A stretch of 64,000 nt of DNA from Theocolax elegans (GCA_026168455.1 CM047425.1:99513580-99577579), one strand, 5' to 3'. Positions 11,769-26,948 are shown, counted from the stretch's first letter. Translations and numbers: made by a program. Notes: a model not told the origin generated them from the sequence alone.

Positions 11769-14164
11769 GCAGCATCAAGAAATGAAAATTCGTTTCGTTT
11801 GACATTATTTTTTAATTTAGAACATAATAACAATGCACGACGAAAAAGTTAAATCGTATGTATTAAAAAATATTAATAAGAGAAAATAAAAGCAAGAAAA
11901 AATTCATAACTTAGTAAAGCAAAAGATTCGACAGTAGATTTATTGCTCAACAACTGGATTTCTGTCGTGAACACTTGGCTCCTTCAACCACAGTTCCCGA
12001 GCCAAAACAAGGAAGGATTCTACTACTCATATAGATTTACACTGAAAATCAATTAGACCCTAATTGGCCAAAAGAGTGAGCGAGGACAATCTCAAGTCGT
12101 TTCTAGTCCAATGAACCGTAAGAATTGTTTTATTGGTGTTATATTAATTGAATTCCATCCTCTCATTGTAGTAAAACTGACTTTACAGTGTTGATCGTCA
12201 AACGACCAGATGATAGGTATATTTTAATTTGTCTCGGCATAATTCTATACAATGTATTTATAATCGATCGTCGTTGGAAATAGTTTGAATAATAAATTTA
12301 TAAGGATAAAAGATATTTTAACGCTGAATACACAAATATATTTCCTAAATGGTGACTATAAATTTAACCAAATTAATAATTTATAAACCTTTTATTTCTT
12401 AAGTGGAATTCTATTTTTGAAAATTAATCAATTACTTTGTTTCAACAATATCAAAACAATATCAAAACCAAACGAAACTTTTTATTTATAAGACTTGAAA
12501 GCTCCACTTTTACAAAAAGCGAATAATAAATGAAAGTGTTTGCACGAGTATAAACGAGAAATGGTAATGAAATCGTAAAAGAATTTCAAAAAGTCAGAGA
12601 TTGAAGTAGAAACAAAAAAATTGGGTGATCGTATAAGCGGTTTGAAAACAAACAAAAAGCCATTGTTATTATCGTAAAATAATTTTTCCACGTAAGTGGA
12701 GAGGCAATTCAAAGACCGACAAAAGGGAAACGATTCTTGCCGTTTATTTGCACGGTAGAGAACCGTAGAGGTTCGTTTGAAGACGAGCGCGCGAGCTCGA
12801 ACCGAGGAAGTGGAAAAGGAACGGACGACTAAACTGAGAGACAGGGTTACGAAGATTTACGGCTCTCGCAAGGAGAGCGGACGCTGTAACAATCTCCTAA
12901 CCTTCTTTCTCCCTTTTTTTTTCTCTCGCTTTTGGCTTCGTTCGTGTATTTCACGTATAAGTCCGAAAGTCCCTTTGTCCGCATGCACGTGGTTTAGCAT
13001 CGTTTTTCGTTTGTGCACGTGTTGCGAGTCAAAAGTCGCAAACTGCCCGTTTGCTTATTCCCTCGACGTGGGTGTAAGTGCTAGACAAGATTTCTGATTT
13101 ATAATAAATGAGTTTCGAGTGTATACGGATACAAATACGTTTTTATGTTGCACCACATGTTTTATAAACTGTTTTCAACACTATTATTTAAAATTATTGA
13201 TTGAATCTATGTTTTCATTTCAAGATAATTTGAATAACTCTTATGTAAAATTTCATCTTCTTATTTAATTTATTATATTATTATCTAAATGGACGTACAG
13301 CATTGAATATTTAATTTATTTTTAATAAAATATTGTATGGAATAATAATACATTTTTATCAATAATTTTATTTTACACGAACGGCATATTATTAATTCCT
13401 TTGCAAGCAGTAAACGTAAAGATTGAAAATCTTACAAAAACATTATAACACATCAGACATACTTTATAATTCTATGATTTGAGTGTACTAGCATTTTTGA
13501 ACATTTTAATTTTTCTGAATAATGTATTTTTTTATGTCAATTATTTCTATATCTATAATAAATGATTTCTTCGCAAAGTTGAAATCATTTGAATTAACGA
13601 AATACGCAATCTTAAACATTAACGTGGCATAGAAAGGATATTAAAGTATGCGTATAATTCGACAAATAAAAGATTAATAAACATGTAATGTACTAAATAT
13701 GTACTATTAAAGATTGTTACATCCGCAATAAATATATTTATTTCTCTTTCAAACTTTTCTTCAGAGTTTTCTACAGTATTACGAATGTAACTCGCACATG
13801 TTACACTTGACAATAATCCAGGTTGATGTAACACTAGCCGTATAATAAAAATCGATTCGTTGTTAGATTGAAGAACAATAATAATTTCTGAACAATGTTG
13901 TTTATACTTGTAAAAACATGCACTAGCTGAATTCCCTGTAATACTTACCATACACAGAAAAACATCGAGAATCAATAAAAATAAATCAAAGATATACGGA
14001 GTAACACGAAAAATGTGAATCTAGGGCAATAATAAATGAGTTACTTTAGCTTTTGCGTGTCAGATTGAAAGCGGCAATAAAAAGAAAGAAACAACCTACG
14101 AGGGGGTGTGCTGGACGTGTAACTTTGAACATTGGAAATATATATGTATATGTACAATACGTAT

Positions 14165-14183
14165 ACACACACACGCGCGCGAA

Positions 14184-14213
<30 letters not shown>
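14165..14213. repeat. (AC)n(GC)n...(AT)n compound repeat
   Basis: AC and CG repeats followed by about 13 AT units, immediately upstream of the islet at 14230-14520. Confidence 0.9.
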
Positions 14214-14217
<4 letters not shown>

Positions 14218-16798
14218 TATATATTGTTATAAGAGTAGGTATAGAGGAGAGAACGTAGGCTTCAGAGGCGACGATTAATTGCTAAAATAACCAGACACGA
14301 GGAATCGTTTAGCTGGTGTATGGCACATTGTGTCTCGGGGATCCGGTTGGAATGTGCGTCCGCGAACGGCAGCATAATATACGGAGACAGTTACCGCGCC
14401 CCGCGATATATTACTCCTCGTAAGTGGTCGCCCGGGGTGGCGCGCGGAACTACGGTAGGCGCAACCGTTACACAACGTTCGTATGTTCGTCAGGTGTCGA
14501 GGGAGAGAATTCACATCAATTTTATACTTTTCAATCTAATTCTTCATTATATCTACTATTTCAAACTTTCTCTAATTTTTTGTCGGTACTGCTCTTTATC
14601 TTAATACTCGGAAAACATCGTTTACAAATCGCTCATTATAAATCGTGCGCATTTTACGTAGTCTTTGTCCGCAAATAACAAAATTGAAATAAACATTGCG
14701 TTGATTTTATTTGTAGTAATAATAGTACCATCGACTTCCTTCTGTTTTAAATGTATAATATTATTAGAAATAAATCAATTTAATATTGATTTATGTTATG
14801 GAATAACGAATTATTAGAAATTATATTTTTCGTATTTTATAACATGATGTGATGAAAAAAAATCTAAAATATTAATGTCAAAAAAGCTAACTGCGTACGA
14901 GTCTATATTTATATACGAACATATATATGTTCTAAATGGGATTTTGTCAATATAACAGAGACTTTAAGCGTTTAACAATTTAATGCAATAAATAAGGTAT
15001 CTTAGGTGTAGAGAATGGTCGCAATTCAAATCGAAGTTACCAAAAACATTTCCATCAAGAGTTTCCTATCAAATTCGGCTACGTGATTGGGTTTTATTGT
15101 TAAAAGCATCATAAAAGATCCGAGATACCATTACCATTTCCCTCGTAGCAAGTAAAATGCTGTGACATAAACGTCTCTTAGAATTTAATTTACTTCGTGC
15201 ACGTAACCATATGGTTTCTACCCCTACAAGTGACTGAGGATCGACCCACCGATTTCCTTATATTTCCTCAATAGTAAAAACATCCTCGTAACATTTTGTT
15301 CTCGAATATATCGTCCACGTCCTGACGGCGTCGGATAAAACTAAAGCTAGAACGCTTAAAATATATAACGTTTTAAAAAATTTAAACCAGTTATAAACGT
15401 CAACTGCGCGATTATTTAGGACTAAATTTCGTAGTAAATAAGTTTATAAAAATATATAATAATTATTATAAACAAAAGCTGTAGTAAATAAAATTATAGT
15501 GTATAATGTAATAAATTAAACTTGGGACAAACGTAAAATTTATACTTGAAACTCGACTATTATTTTCGAAAGAGCAATCCCTTAGTCTAGGCCTAATATA
15601 TATGACATCATCGCGACAAATAAACAAGTCTCTAGGTCTATGCTCGAGCCACGCAAGGAATGCAACCAACAAAAAAAGTAAAATACACGAGCCCCGGAGG
15701 GAATGAGTTTTTTGTTGCGGTATCGCAGTGACGCTCGATCTTTATTTTTGTCGCGCGCCTTCTCGACCGTGTGCTTGACACGCCAAATTTATTTAGCCGG
15801 TTGGCGCTTGGATTCGCGCGAATAACTATACACACTACAAAAAAAAGTGACCACGTCACTTCGTCCGTTCAACTTATTGCGGCAGTAGAATAGTTCACCA
15901 TTTTAATCGACTACCAAAAAAACATTTATGATTTCCTCGTGTGTGGAAAATGCATAGTCAAAATTTCACATTTAAATGGTTTGTGTAAGTGCAATTCACT
16001 TATTTTCCATTCGCGCGGTTACGCTTAATGAAAAATAATACTTCAAAAGTTTTACACAATTAAATGAGTTGTTGCGTTTGCGTAGGCTATGCTTTAATTT
16101 TTTTTAGTAAATCTACCCAAGTTACTTTAAATTAGCTTTGTTAAAGTTTGTTAATATTTTTTTATATTTTTTGTAAAAACACCTGCAAAAAGTTTCGACG
16201 ACTGGCTTTCTATGTGGCTTTCAAATTCTATACATGCAAACTGTTTTCCGACTTTTTGATGAAAATTCGTTATATATTTATTTTTTTTTCAATATACATT
16301 TCTCAATTAATTTTGTAACAATGCCATTAAAAGCAATAATTGATTTAATGTGTACATGGTGAAATTTAAATGAATAACCGCATGCTATGTATGAGGTAGG
16401 TCTGTAAACAATCATAAAATATAATTTTTTTAAACGAAATATTATATTACCAAATACATTTATTGTTTGGCGAGGAATTCTCACCAAAAAATGAAACTAA
16501 GCAATGTTACTTAACTCAATGAAAGCATGATCGATCACTGGTGATCGTATAAATTTAAAATGTTTTTCTTCCCGAAAAGCTTTGTTTTATCTTAAAACTG
16601 GTAAAGAGATTTTAGCGGCAGAAAGTCGCGACGTTTTCAGATCGCACCGCCCAGAACAAGGCTTAAGAATGATTAAGCACAGTAGCGTGAGCAATAGCCG
16701 TTTTCCTGGCATCGCTCATTTCTAACTACCGCGACGATGCGCGAGACGCGCTTAGTCGACGTTTTCTGTCGCTTATACGCGCGGAACATGAATTATAA

Positions 16799-16838
16799 TT
16801 TTTTTTTCTTTTTCTTTTTCTTTCTTTCTTTCTTTTTC
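16799..16838. repeat. T/C-rich (TTTC)n tract
   Basis: A pyrimidine tract with TTTC units in the islet at 16600-16985. It creates a false poly-Phe frame. Confidence 0.9.
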
Positions 16839-18431
16839 GGGGGAGATTCGCAACAAATACGCGAGACCAGCCTCAGAAAAATTATGGGTACGATGCGCCT
16901 GGCGCAAAAATACAACTCTACGTCTCTCTTTCGTAAAACGCACGACGCCTTTTTCGGGGGAAGCGCGTTTTATTGTCTTTAAAGTAATGCTCGGCGTGGG
17001 TGCGACATGAAAACTAATAAACTGAAGAGTGAAAACTTTTCAAATAGTACACGCACGTAATAGCATTCACTTTTCATTTACCCACATCTATATTTTCGTG
17101 TGAAAAAGATGTAGGTTGAGATGTATAAATTAATTTTAATTTTACTGGAGCGCATCAAAGTGCAAGTTTATTTTGTCAATTAAAACGTATACGAAATTGT
17201 AACGAATTACAAAATTGTAATAAATACAATATGTTCAAAGGTTTTCCGTATTTATGCAACATTTCGGGTTATTATTTTGCCAAATAATTACGTACCCATT
17301 AAGTGTTCCGAGACCCTATATGATATTACGCGCGTGCATAGTTAAGTAAATAAAGGAAAACCCATTAAAAGATACATATGGTCACTTAGAAAGACATTGA
17401 CCTAAAACCATGATTTACGCATGAAGAAAAAAAAAATAAGGTAGCTATTGTTTGCAACAAATAAAATGAGATTAAAGGATTATGCTTCTTAAATCTCATT
17501 ACGCGTTTCTCCAATAAAACCGTATGATGGCGAAGGTATATAGAGCGCATGTGTCACTTCGCGTTATGGCACTTAGAGGTTTAAGCGTAGCTCATAAAGG
17601 AACAATATTCGGCATGACCATACCGCAGGACAAAGAGAAAGAACGAGAATGAAATAAAAGTGAAAGTATAAAGAAGAGTGGGAAGAAAAAAATAATGGAG
17701 AATAACTCCTAAAGATCCATATATGAGAGAGATAGAAAATGGAGACTAGGTACGGAAGTCATAAAGAGTCGGCAAATCTTTTCATTATCGCGCAACCCCC
17801 CACCTAAGTGATACGTATATCATAGTAACCGGTCATTTCGTGGGCATTACGCTATAGGGTCGATTCACGCACACGCAGTCGTCCATCCGACTATTACGAA
17901 AAAAAAAGTTATCCACGTTTCGAGCGATTAAATCGCTTTTATAGTCATTACAAAACCGTATACCTCATTAGATAAGCTACTCGAGATTTTTAAAAGATTT
18001 TTTTAATACACGTTTCGTCCCTAAAACTCGAGGGTATTAATAATTTTATAACCGTGTTATATTGGCCGTTAAAGGTAAAATGAAAAAAAAAATGTAATCG
18101 AAACACGCTATTCCTTGCTTCGTTAATTCTGTCATATTTTTTACGTTAATTAGTTGAAAATAACTACCACTTACAAATATGTAGAAGTATATGTTAACAA
18201 TTATCGTTTTGTAAATCAATAATTCATACACATATAGGTATATAATTAGTATTCGCAGAAGCATCCCAGAATTGATGCATAAATTAAAATCTTAAATTTA
18301 AATTATTGATCAGTTCTTAATAGATGAAATATTGATGTTTCATTAGCATATGTCGATCAAACATTGAATTTCGATTATTTAATTACTTGATGATTTATTT
18401 TTAATTTTAAGTTTATGTATATGCAATTTAT

Positions 18432-18455
18432 ATTTACCTGAAGAGAAAAAAAATA
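18432..18455 (-). other. Recursive-splice-like site
   Basis: On the - strand a T-rich tract runs into CTCTTCAG|GTAAAT (junction at 18438/18437). The acceptor half is very strong; the donor half is fair. No exon frame follows. It might be a ratchet point in a long - strand intron, or chance in T-rich DNA. Confidence 0.25.
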
Positions 18456-20301
18456 TGTCTATACATAAACTACGTGAAAACTAATTTACCGTTTACTATG
18501 TTAGCCAAAGCATCAATGGCCTTCTATTCAATGTAAATTTTGTTAGTGAAACTTTCGAATCAATTCACATTTTTAATTAAAAGTAACAGAAGTCGGAGAG
18601 TTCAAGTTTACATTAAACAACAATTGAAAGTTAATGAAAAGAGTATAAAATGCTCGTACGATAAAAGAGCAATAGTTTCAAATATTTTAAAGAGTTTTCA
18701 TTAGTTTTACAAGGTAAACTTTTTACTCATAGCTAGATCAATTAAAATGATCACTTTCATAAATATAATATATTATTTTAAAGACAATCAGAATATTTGA
18801 ATTCGAAGAATTACTTCCTCATTTAATTAATTTATAAGTCTATGAACTCTTGTACTTTGGCATAATTTCAGAAGAAGAAGAGTTTAAATTTATTACTATT
18901 GTATAGAAATAACTCCACCGAGTTAATAATACGAATTGATAGCATATTTGTCCAAAACTCTGTGTTGACAAAAACTACTTTTTCCGGACTGAAAGTTACA
19001 GGTTCTTTACGTTATCATCAATCTTGATAAATCGGAATTATCCACAAAAGTCAAACGATATCTCTTTTTGGTCGATAAAATCACGACAAAATACCATCTA
19101 TGAAATCGTTGTTATGCAGCAGCTGTACCGGCAAAAAAAGAAAAGACGCGTTTAGGAACTGCAGCGATTATCGGGAAAAACTGGGAACCCCTATCAATGT
19201 GTAGAGGGTGAGTGACGTTAAGTATTCGGTATAGAGACCGTTTAGAGATAGTAAAACGATAACGATGTAGGGTGATGCCCTTTTCCCAGCTTAAGCTTCC
19301 CTTCATTTCTTTCCTACCTCTATCTCGCTTTCTCTTTATGGTTTGAAATTACGGCCTTACCAGGCCCTCTTGTTGCTTTATGCTTGAATTTTAGGATCCC
19401 TATACGTTGATGCATAAAAACCAAGTGCTTACTGTATTCTCTATATTTATTTTGTGTTTACCAAATTGCTGTAGACTGATTGTTTGTGTAAGTGAACGAT
19501 TGACAAAAGTAAGTTGTAGGTACGAAAATAACAATTTCCGGAAATAATTTTAATTTACGATATTTTATTTAATGATTTTATTATTTACAAATAAATGCAT
19601 TATATCCATTTAAGAAAATAATACACAAAATATATTTATGTTCTTGGTAAATAATTTGTGAAATATAGTTATTTAAAATTACTAGTTTACTATATACAGT
19701 GGAACTGAACTTGAAATGTCTAGAAAGTTGGGGTTCGAGGGTTAGTCAACGTCGTAAAAAGCGCTGCAATTTTTAGCTTCGATTTTCAATACCGACGTCC
19801 CACATTTTAGGTTCATGAGTGAAACTTTCCGTGTAATATGATATTTTGATGTTTTTACGTTGTAACTCAGGCAGAATTTATTACCGATAGACACAAAAAT
19901 ATTGCTATAAAAACGTAAACATTTTATAAATATACGTTTTCATCGTACAGCAAGTGTTTAATTTGTTTTCATTAATGCGATTTTAAAATAAAAAGACATG
20001 ATTATACATTTAAAACAAATATTTATTTATTCTTGAAACGTTACATTCTCGATTCGATGATCCTTACTAACAAATGTATTAGAGTATGTGTATTTACGTA
20101 AGTGAAGCGTAAAAAAAAAACTAATGAATAACTAGAGTCTACATCAAAATGTAACGTAGCGACAAAAGCTCGCAGTGTCAGAAACTCAAAAAGATGCTGA
20201 CACAAAAAATATTTGTTCACTGAATTCGCAAACGTCATCCCGGAAAATTACGAATTCGTCCGTAAAACGCTAAAACTCCGTGAATAATGTATTCGCATTC
20301 C

Positions 20302-20344
20302 AGGAAAGAGAGAGAGAAAGAGAGAGGGAGAGAGAGAGAGAGAG
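20302..20344. repeat. Impure (AG)n microsatellite
   Basis: AG repeats broken by AAAG and GGG, at the edge of the islet at about 20240-20720. Confidence 0.92.
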
Positions 20345-22310
20345 TGCCAGAAAAAAAAATCGGATCTACGCGAAAGTAAGAGAGAGACGCGTGTCTGATC
20401 CTCATGCGTCTCTAAAGTAGAGATGATCCTGACGTCGGCCTTGAAGCGTCTTTTCACCACCCACGAAACTCCGGTCGTCCGTCCTCTTCACTCTCGATTT
20501 CTCACTCTCTTTTTTTCCGTTATCATCTACTTTTCCGGTTCTCTGGCTCGAGCGCTTCGTGGTCGGACTCACAAGATTTCCCGCGTGTGTTTCACACGCG
20601 TGCAGGAAGGGCCCTGCAGACTTTAATCTGCGCGATGCTACGTGAGGTGTTTACTGCCAGGTCACGTCGGAGAGGACCACCAGCCCCCTATGCAGAAAAT
20701 GCTGTCCTTCTCTCTTTTTCTCTTAGACTTTACTCTCTTCTTCATTTTTCCCTTATCCCTTGTGTTTTTTTTCCTTCCTTATTCGATACCTATACGACGT
20801 GCTTTCGAAGGGTAGCAGAATGACGCATTTGCTTTTTTCTCCTCCTTCTAGTTTTACTTCAAAATTTTCGTTTGACCGGTTTTGTCGATATATTATGCTG
20901 CCTTCGTAAAATTGATTTTTCTTGAATATTCCATTACTTTTTTCTTCATTTTCAAAACCTGCGGATCGAGTATTATTGTGTTCTTTGAGAAAAACAAACT
21001 TTTTAATCTTATCGTGTCTGATAGTAAATATCCTAATTGCGGCGAAGATATATAAAGGACAAACAAAACTGTAACTCATATACAAATACGTATAAGTAAT
21101 TTTAAAACAATCAACTTAAACCATAGTATAGGTATAAACATATCGTCGACAGGTATTCATTACTCGTCCAAATATAGAATAAGTATTGACTACATTATTT
21201 CGTAAAACAAAAAAAATAACCAAAAACGTTACGCTTGATCACCTAAGGATATGTTAGAGATAAAAGTAGATAAAAATCAAGTATCCCTGTATGGCACGTG
21301 TGTACGAAGAAAGAAAAACAAAAAAGTGAGGAGCAGCAATGAACGCCCGTAAAGGAAAAATCGGTGCGTGAAGTGGTTGGCATCATGATTCAAACACCAG
21401 AGCGTTGCGCGGCCTCAGCGTTATTTGTGAATTGCGAGCATAACTTACGTAAAGCATACGATAAATCGCGGTATCGGGCGTGCATGCTCTCGAAGCACAC
21501 CGGACCATGAATCAGGATTTTCAGATCGGTGCTCAAAAAGAGAGAAGTCCCCGTATACCTGGTTACATCCTATACATGTGTGTGTGCGTATACATATACA
21601 TATATATTGGTACGTCCGAGGTTTGAGCGGGCTCATCTATTTTCAGTCTCCCTTCGTGCTCTTCCATATACTTAGCCCATATGCCCACGTGTACTTTACT
21701 ACGTGAAAGGCGCGAGCACCGAGCTTCGATGAAAGGACAACACGGATTTTCGTTTTCTTTATCGCCAGTATTACAGATTTATATTGTATTAACGGAAATA
21801 TACCGTTTTTACGCTCATCTTAATATGGATGGAACTCACCGCATAATGTAATATAATTTTTTTTATCGCAAAGGTAATAAGCTGCGATAATTCAATTGGA
21901 TGCTGTATAGAAAATTATAAATCGTATACTTAGAAATTATTTTTTGGTTTAAGAAGAATCATAAATAATGTTTAATCCGCTTGCCTATATTAAAACAGCG
22001 GAATAAGAAAAAAACGCATATAAATCAATAAATAAGTGATTAAAAGGTAATTTTAGTTCGTAAGAGCATAAAAATAATATCAGAAAAATGTCAATGAATT
22101 TACATACAAAAATGTTTAATAATTCAAAATCCACTTTTTTCGAACAAGAAAAAGCATTTGCATTTATTTCCGCGTAAAGGAAAAAATCAATAACAATCGT
22201 TAAACGAAATAAATTAAGGTAAAAAAATATCGAGCAATTTGACAAAAGCACAAATTGTAGAGAAAGAATGAAAGTACTTGAGGAAAAAAACGAGGGAAAA
22301 AGAGAAAAGC

Positions 22311-22336
22311 GAGAGAGAGAGAGAGAGGGGGGGGGG
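22311..22336. repeat. (GA)n then 10-base G run
   Basis: GA repeats run directly into ten G at 22327-22336, at the start of a long CpG-rich islet. Confidence 0.92.
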
Positions 22337-25208
22337 AGTGCATTTCTCATCGACAGAGGGATGGAATTTTCGTTTAATTCAAGCGAGATATCACGTGGGT
22401 GGACCCCTGTGGACGAGAATCCTATGGGCTAAAAGGCTCGGGCCTCGTAGAATCGTGCACGCTGGGGGTAGCAGTAATCGCTCGTCGTTAAGGGGTGACG
22501 CACAATGCGTGCCGCGACGCGATTCTGCGATAGCGCCCTCATTGTCTATATATATACACACATTCGTACACACACGTGCACACACATACAGATACATTTC
22601 TACCTCTCTCACTCACTCCTACTCTTTTATTCGCGACCATTCCAGAGCTTCGTCGGTTTATGTGCCCGTGACGATTGGCTGCGGTTTAACCTCCGTGGCT
22701 TAACACGCTCAAACGAGCCCGTTGTCGAGTCTAACTCTCTTTCTCGCTCTCCGGTTGGATTATATAGCCTACGGGGCTGGAGCTGCATCAGAAATCAAGA
22801 TCTACCGATCGGCCGAAACCAAAGATAGTACCGTCAACCTTTGAGGTTCGTTTTATTTGTCGCTGGAGATGAGCCTAAGATAACGACCCGATGCACTCAC
22901 TCCACTTCTCTGTACACCAGAGGAGAACTTCTCGCGAGGAGTTTCTTGTCATTCGTAGGGATCTTCCCTTTGACATACGAAGCTTTTTTCCCTTATCTGT
23001 TTTTTTTTCTTTTTCGACATTTCTACTAGTTTTTATTTGTAATAGATCTCGAGAATTTACTTTTAATTTACAAGCTCCAATAATCTTGTTGCGAATTTCA
23101 ATAATTAACTAATGTTCATCGAAAGTGATATCTATTATATTTCACAGAGAGATAGATATAGATGCAACTAATTGCGCTCTACAATTATATTAGAAAGTGA
23201 CTAGGATTGCGTGACTAGCTCAATGAAATCATTTTGAAAATGTAATTAAAAGCAGGTGGAACGAAATAAATGTAATTGGAACAAAATTTCACATATATAC
23301 AAGTTTTACACTTGTGTATTAAAATTTACTTAATGAGAAAGACGAACTAGATTAGATAACCTATCAACGTATCGTATTAAAAAAAAGTGCAATCTTTTCA
23401 TTTTAAATTGCAGAAGAAGCTCTTTACATGTAAACAGAAAAGTTTGTCCAAGCCCTTATGCAGATGAAAATCCTATAGGGAAGGTTGGAATACAAATTAG
23501 GATTACCTTCCTGGCAATGAAGAGCGTTCAATTTGAGAACATCAAACTCTAACTTTGAATTCAAGCGCGTACGGTAGCTCACGCCAAACACCACCGGTGG
23601 CAATGCAAATGCGAGCGTGACTTGGTATCGTTCGTGACAATAATGGTTGAAGATTCAACAGCATAGAAGTTATACTATCCAAAAAAATCGAGAAATAACA
23701 GTAATTAACCATTGTTTTAAGTGATATTATTTTTGATTATGCAACAGTTAAGTATGAGTTTTAAATATTATTATCTAAGTTTTAGAGTACAATTTAACGT
23801 TTATTATTCTAAACTCGTTACCTATATGTAAACGTATAAGTAATGAAAATTATTCACTAAATTACAAATATTTAAAAAATAAAAATAATTAAAATTTTCA
23901 AATAAAAAATATGTATTTAATTTCAACGAATTTCAATATAATAATCATAAATAAAAAGAGTAGGCAATAATATTTAAATAAAAGGAAACATAAAAGTATC
24001 GATCTACAATACCACACCCATAAAATTTTCTTTCCTGCCCTAAGGGACGAAATGGACGATGGAAACAATTCCTCTTGTTTCGGTGTGTTTCGAGTCCACC
24101 GTTAGCCGGCTTGAATACGCAATGATCCATTTTTCCTTCTTTTTTACTTTCTGCGCGTATTGCCAAAAAGTAAGGGACTTCTATCCTCTTTTACTGTCCA
24201 GAATAGGATTCTACTTACGACGCCGATTTGAAGGAATGACGGCAATATGCTGGGATTTCGTGAGGATAGACACTGTCGTGTGGAATATAAATGCAGTTAT
24301 TAGAAAAATTTTACCCACAATCACCGAAGGGAAATATTTTGTTATTTTCGTTTACAAAATAATACCTCCGTTTCCTTGACTTTAAAGCTTTTCCGGATAA
24401 AGTAATAACACTTTACAGTTTTACTGCCGCATGTTCGATACAAAGTGGCATGTAACTTATTTTACGCTTACACTGAGTAAATAATTAGCACTTTGTTCAA
24501 TTATTTCAATTTTATAATAATAAGTATTTATCAGAAAAAATGTAAAAAACAAATAATTAGTTTTTTTTATATTTTATGTACTGTAAATTTATCAAAACAT
24601 AATTTGTATTTTAAATTGCTCCGAAATATAATGATTTAAGATCTATCATGTAAGAAAATGTAAAGAAATAAGAGTAAGATAACTTTAGTTAAATGAAAGA
24701 CGCAGTAATTGAAGAAATTACATTATGTGAGTTAAAATTAACTGAAAGAAAAGAAGCCTATATAAAACCATATTATGACAATCCAAACTTTGAGTTTTAA
24801 CATTTTTGTCTTGCGATTCTATTTCGAAGTAACCTAGTAAACTAAACCAGGAAATGTATAAAATTTTCTTCTCAAGTGGTTTAAAAGCTTAAGGCACTTG
24901 AGAAAAGAATCCACAAATTCGTCTACTTTCAATCTCGCAGGAAAACGACTTAGCCCAGTTTTTAAGGTATTTTTCGCTCTCCACCAGAGCGAGGCAAATA
25001 AAAAATCCTTCGAGAGTGCCGCACCACCGAAGTAGTAATTCAACTTTGACGTACGAAAGAAGTGTCAAGAAGTGCCGAAACAGTCCAAGAAAGACAGTCT
25101 TTGGGATTTCAACGCGTGCTATTATTCCGAGTTTCTTCGTTGCCATACCTCCCCTCTTCCCAAGTCTCCATTTAAACTTTCGCGCTTCGAAACTACGTCA
25201 AGTGTCTT

Positions 25209-25215
25209 AGAGAGC

Positions 25216-25250
<35 letters not shown>
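25209..25250. repeat. (AG)n microsatellite with C interruptions
   Basis: An AG run interrupted by two C, inside a CpG-rich islet. Such runs are GAGA-factor-type sites in insects. Confidence 0.93.
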
Positions 25251-26930
25251 GACTCGCGGTGAAGACAACGTACAGTGAAATCTCTACCATATCGTATGTC
25301 TCGGCCCTTAAGGCAACAGCCCGTCACTTTAAACCATCCCACCTACCCTTTAGGCTTTAACTTGAGAATGCCTCCAAAATAGTCAGAAGTCAGGACTATT
25401 GTGCTGTCAAACGTGTTGTTTAAAATCTAATTTGTATTCCGCAACTTCTTTACGAGTTTGTCCATGCTTACCTGTATTGTACTTCATAATACGGTTAAGG
25501 AATACATGTAAATATCCTACTTTTCTCTGATTACTTGCACGATCCGCTATCCAATTTAAGCGCAATAATTTATTTAATACATTTATAATTGGTATGAAAC
25601 ATAATTGAAGCTCGATTTAATTTAAAGCACATGCGTTATATAGGGTCAAAGCGCAACTTGACGGCGTAGACTATAACGTCCATAAAAATAAAAGTAAACA
25701 TTACTCTACGGAATAATTGTCGTATAAAAGCGAGTTTGAACTAACCACTTATTAAATACTTTTAAAGTAGTGAGTAATAAATTATACACTCTTCATAAAA
25801 AACGCTGATAGAAGATAATTCGAAAGATTAAACGGATCAAGAGAGTTAATGACGAAGCTTCTGCCACCCTTGCAAGTTGACGATCTAAACAGGGGGTTTT
25901 TGTTGACTGTATATATAGAAGCAAGTCGATCGTCAACCAGCGCACTCTCGATTCTAGATTGAGTTACTGGCTGCGGAAACCAATTTCCATAGGCATCGTG
26001 GTCGAGGAAATTCAATCTTGCCGCGGCGGAAATAATTAGCACACCGATCCGCCCCCTTTAAGGGCCCAGTCTAGGGTAGATCGTCAATGTAATCCCCTAA
26101 ATATGAATATAATTTGTTAGCAAACCAGACGAGAGGGCGAAGAAAGTTCACCGTGTATATACATATATACCCAGCTGTACAAAGATTTGAGAGCGACGAT
26201 TGTACTATATTTTGACGGGCTGTCGCTTCGTGTGGCCAAGCTTTTCCCATCTATCCTTTTTTACGTTAAGCCGAGCTGCTGTCCGGATTGAGGGAGATTT
26301 TTAAAAATTAACTTTCCGATAAAAACGATCCAACGTCCCAGTGATACTCCGTTTATGACCCTCTTGTCACTCCTCATTCCGGAGTAGATTAAACGAATTT
26401 CACTGAGTCACTTAAACCCGCCCTAGGCTGTGCAATGACGGGTTGGCTTATCACGCAAAAACCACGCTTTTTCACATATACAAGTTACAAAATCATTTTT
26501 TTTTTTTGCGATAAACGTCTACTAAAGAACAAGAATTCAATATTTTCTACGACAATACGAAAAGTATTAAACGAATTAAAATATCGAACTTTTATTTCAT
26601 AATGTATACAAATACAAATAAACACTATTTGTAATTGAAATTAAACTCGCAGGAGTACGGTAATAATTCTGTTAATCTAATTAAAACAGTACCAAAAAAT
26701 TATAAATTTATCTAACATTAATAACCCACAATCTTCCATTAAAAGAATAAATATAATAATTACTTTATAAAACAAACAACTAATCACAAAGTTTGTTAAA
26801 CTAATATTAATTACGTAACATATACCAAAGTAACGCGTTGAATTCGTACTAATGTGGAAGTAAAATCTTAGCTACGAGATGCACTGATTGACCGTTGCCT
26901 GGCAATGAGCAGGCTCTCTCTTACTAATGG

Positions 26931-26948
26931 ATCCCAAATAGTTGGGAT
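26931..26948. repeat. Perfect 7-bp hairpin
   Basis: ATCCCAA and TTGGGAT are separated by ATAG, in a CpG-rich islet (about 26880-27260). It could be a dimeric transcription-factor site. No other role is visible. Confidence 0.5.

Larger units (their letters stand above)
11769..20301. other. Gene-free DNA
   Basis: AT-rich with islets at about 12720-13090, 14230-14520, 15560-15890, 16600-16985 and 17500-17900. A mid-GC stretch at 11940-12130 may be a retroelement scrap. No tRNA, miRNA hairpin or exon is recognised. Confidence 0.5.

Noticed and set aside
21838..21895. 42-nt piece between GCAG and GTGAGT on the - strand
   Set aside because: Very AT-rich, Lys/Ile-driven residues and no supporting context. 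Expected by chance.
22278..22703. 141-codon + strand frame
   Set aside because: It runs through a GA/G tract and an islet with several overlapping open frames on both strands. Composition explains it.
25410..25640. - strand frame of about 70 codons crossing ACAG|GTAAGC
   Set aside because: The donor lies inside a frame that simply continues to a stop. There is no acceptor and no recognisable protein.
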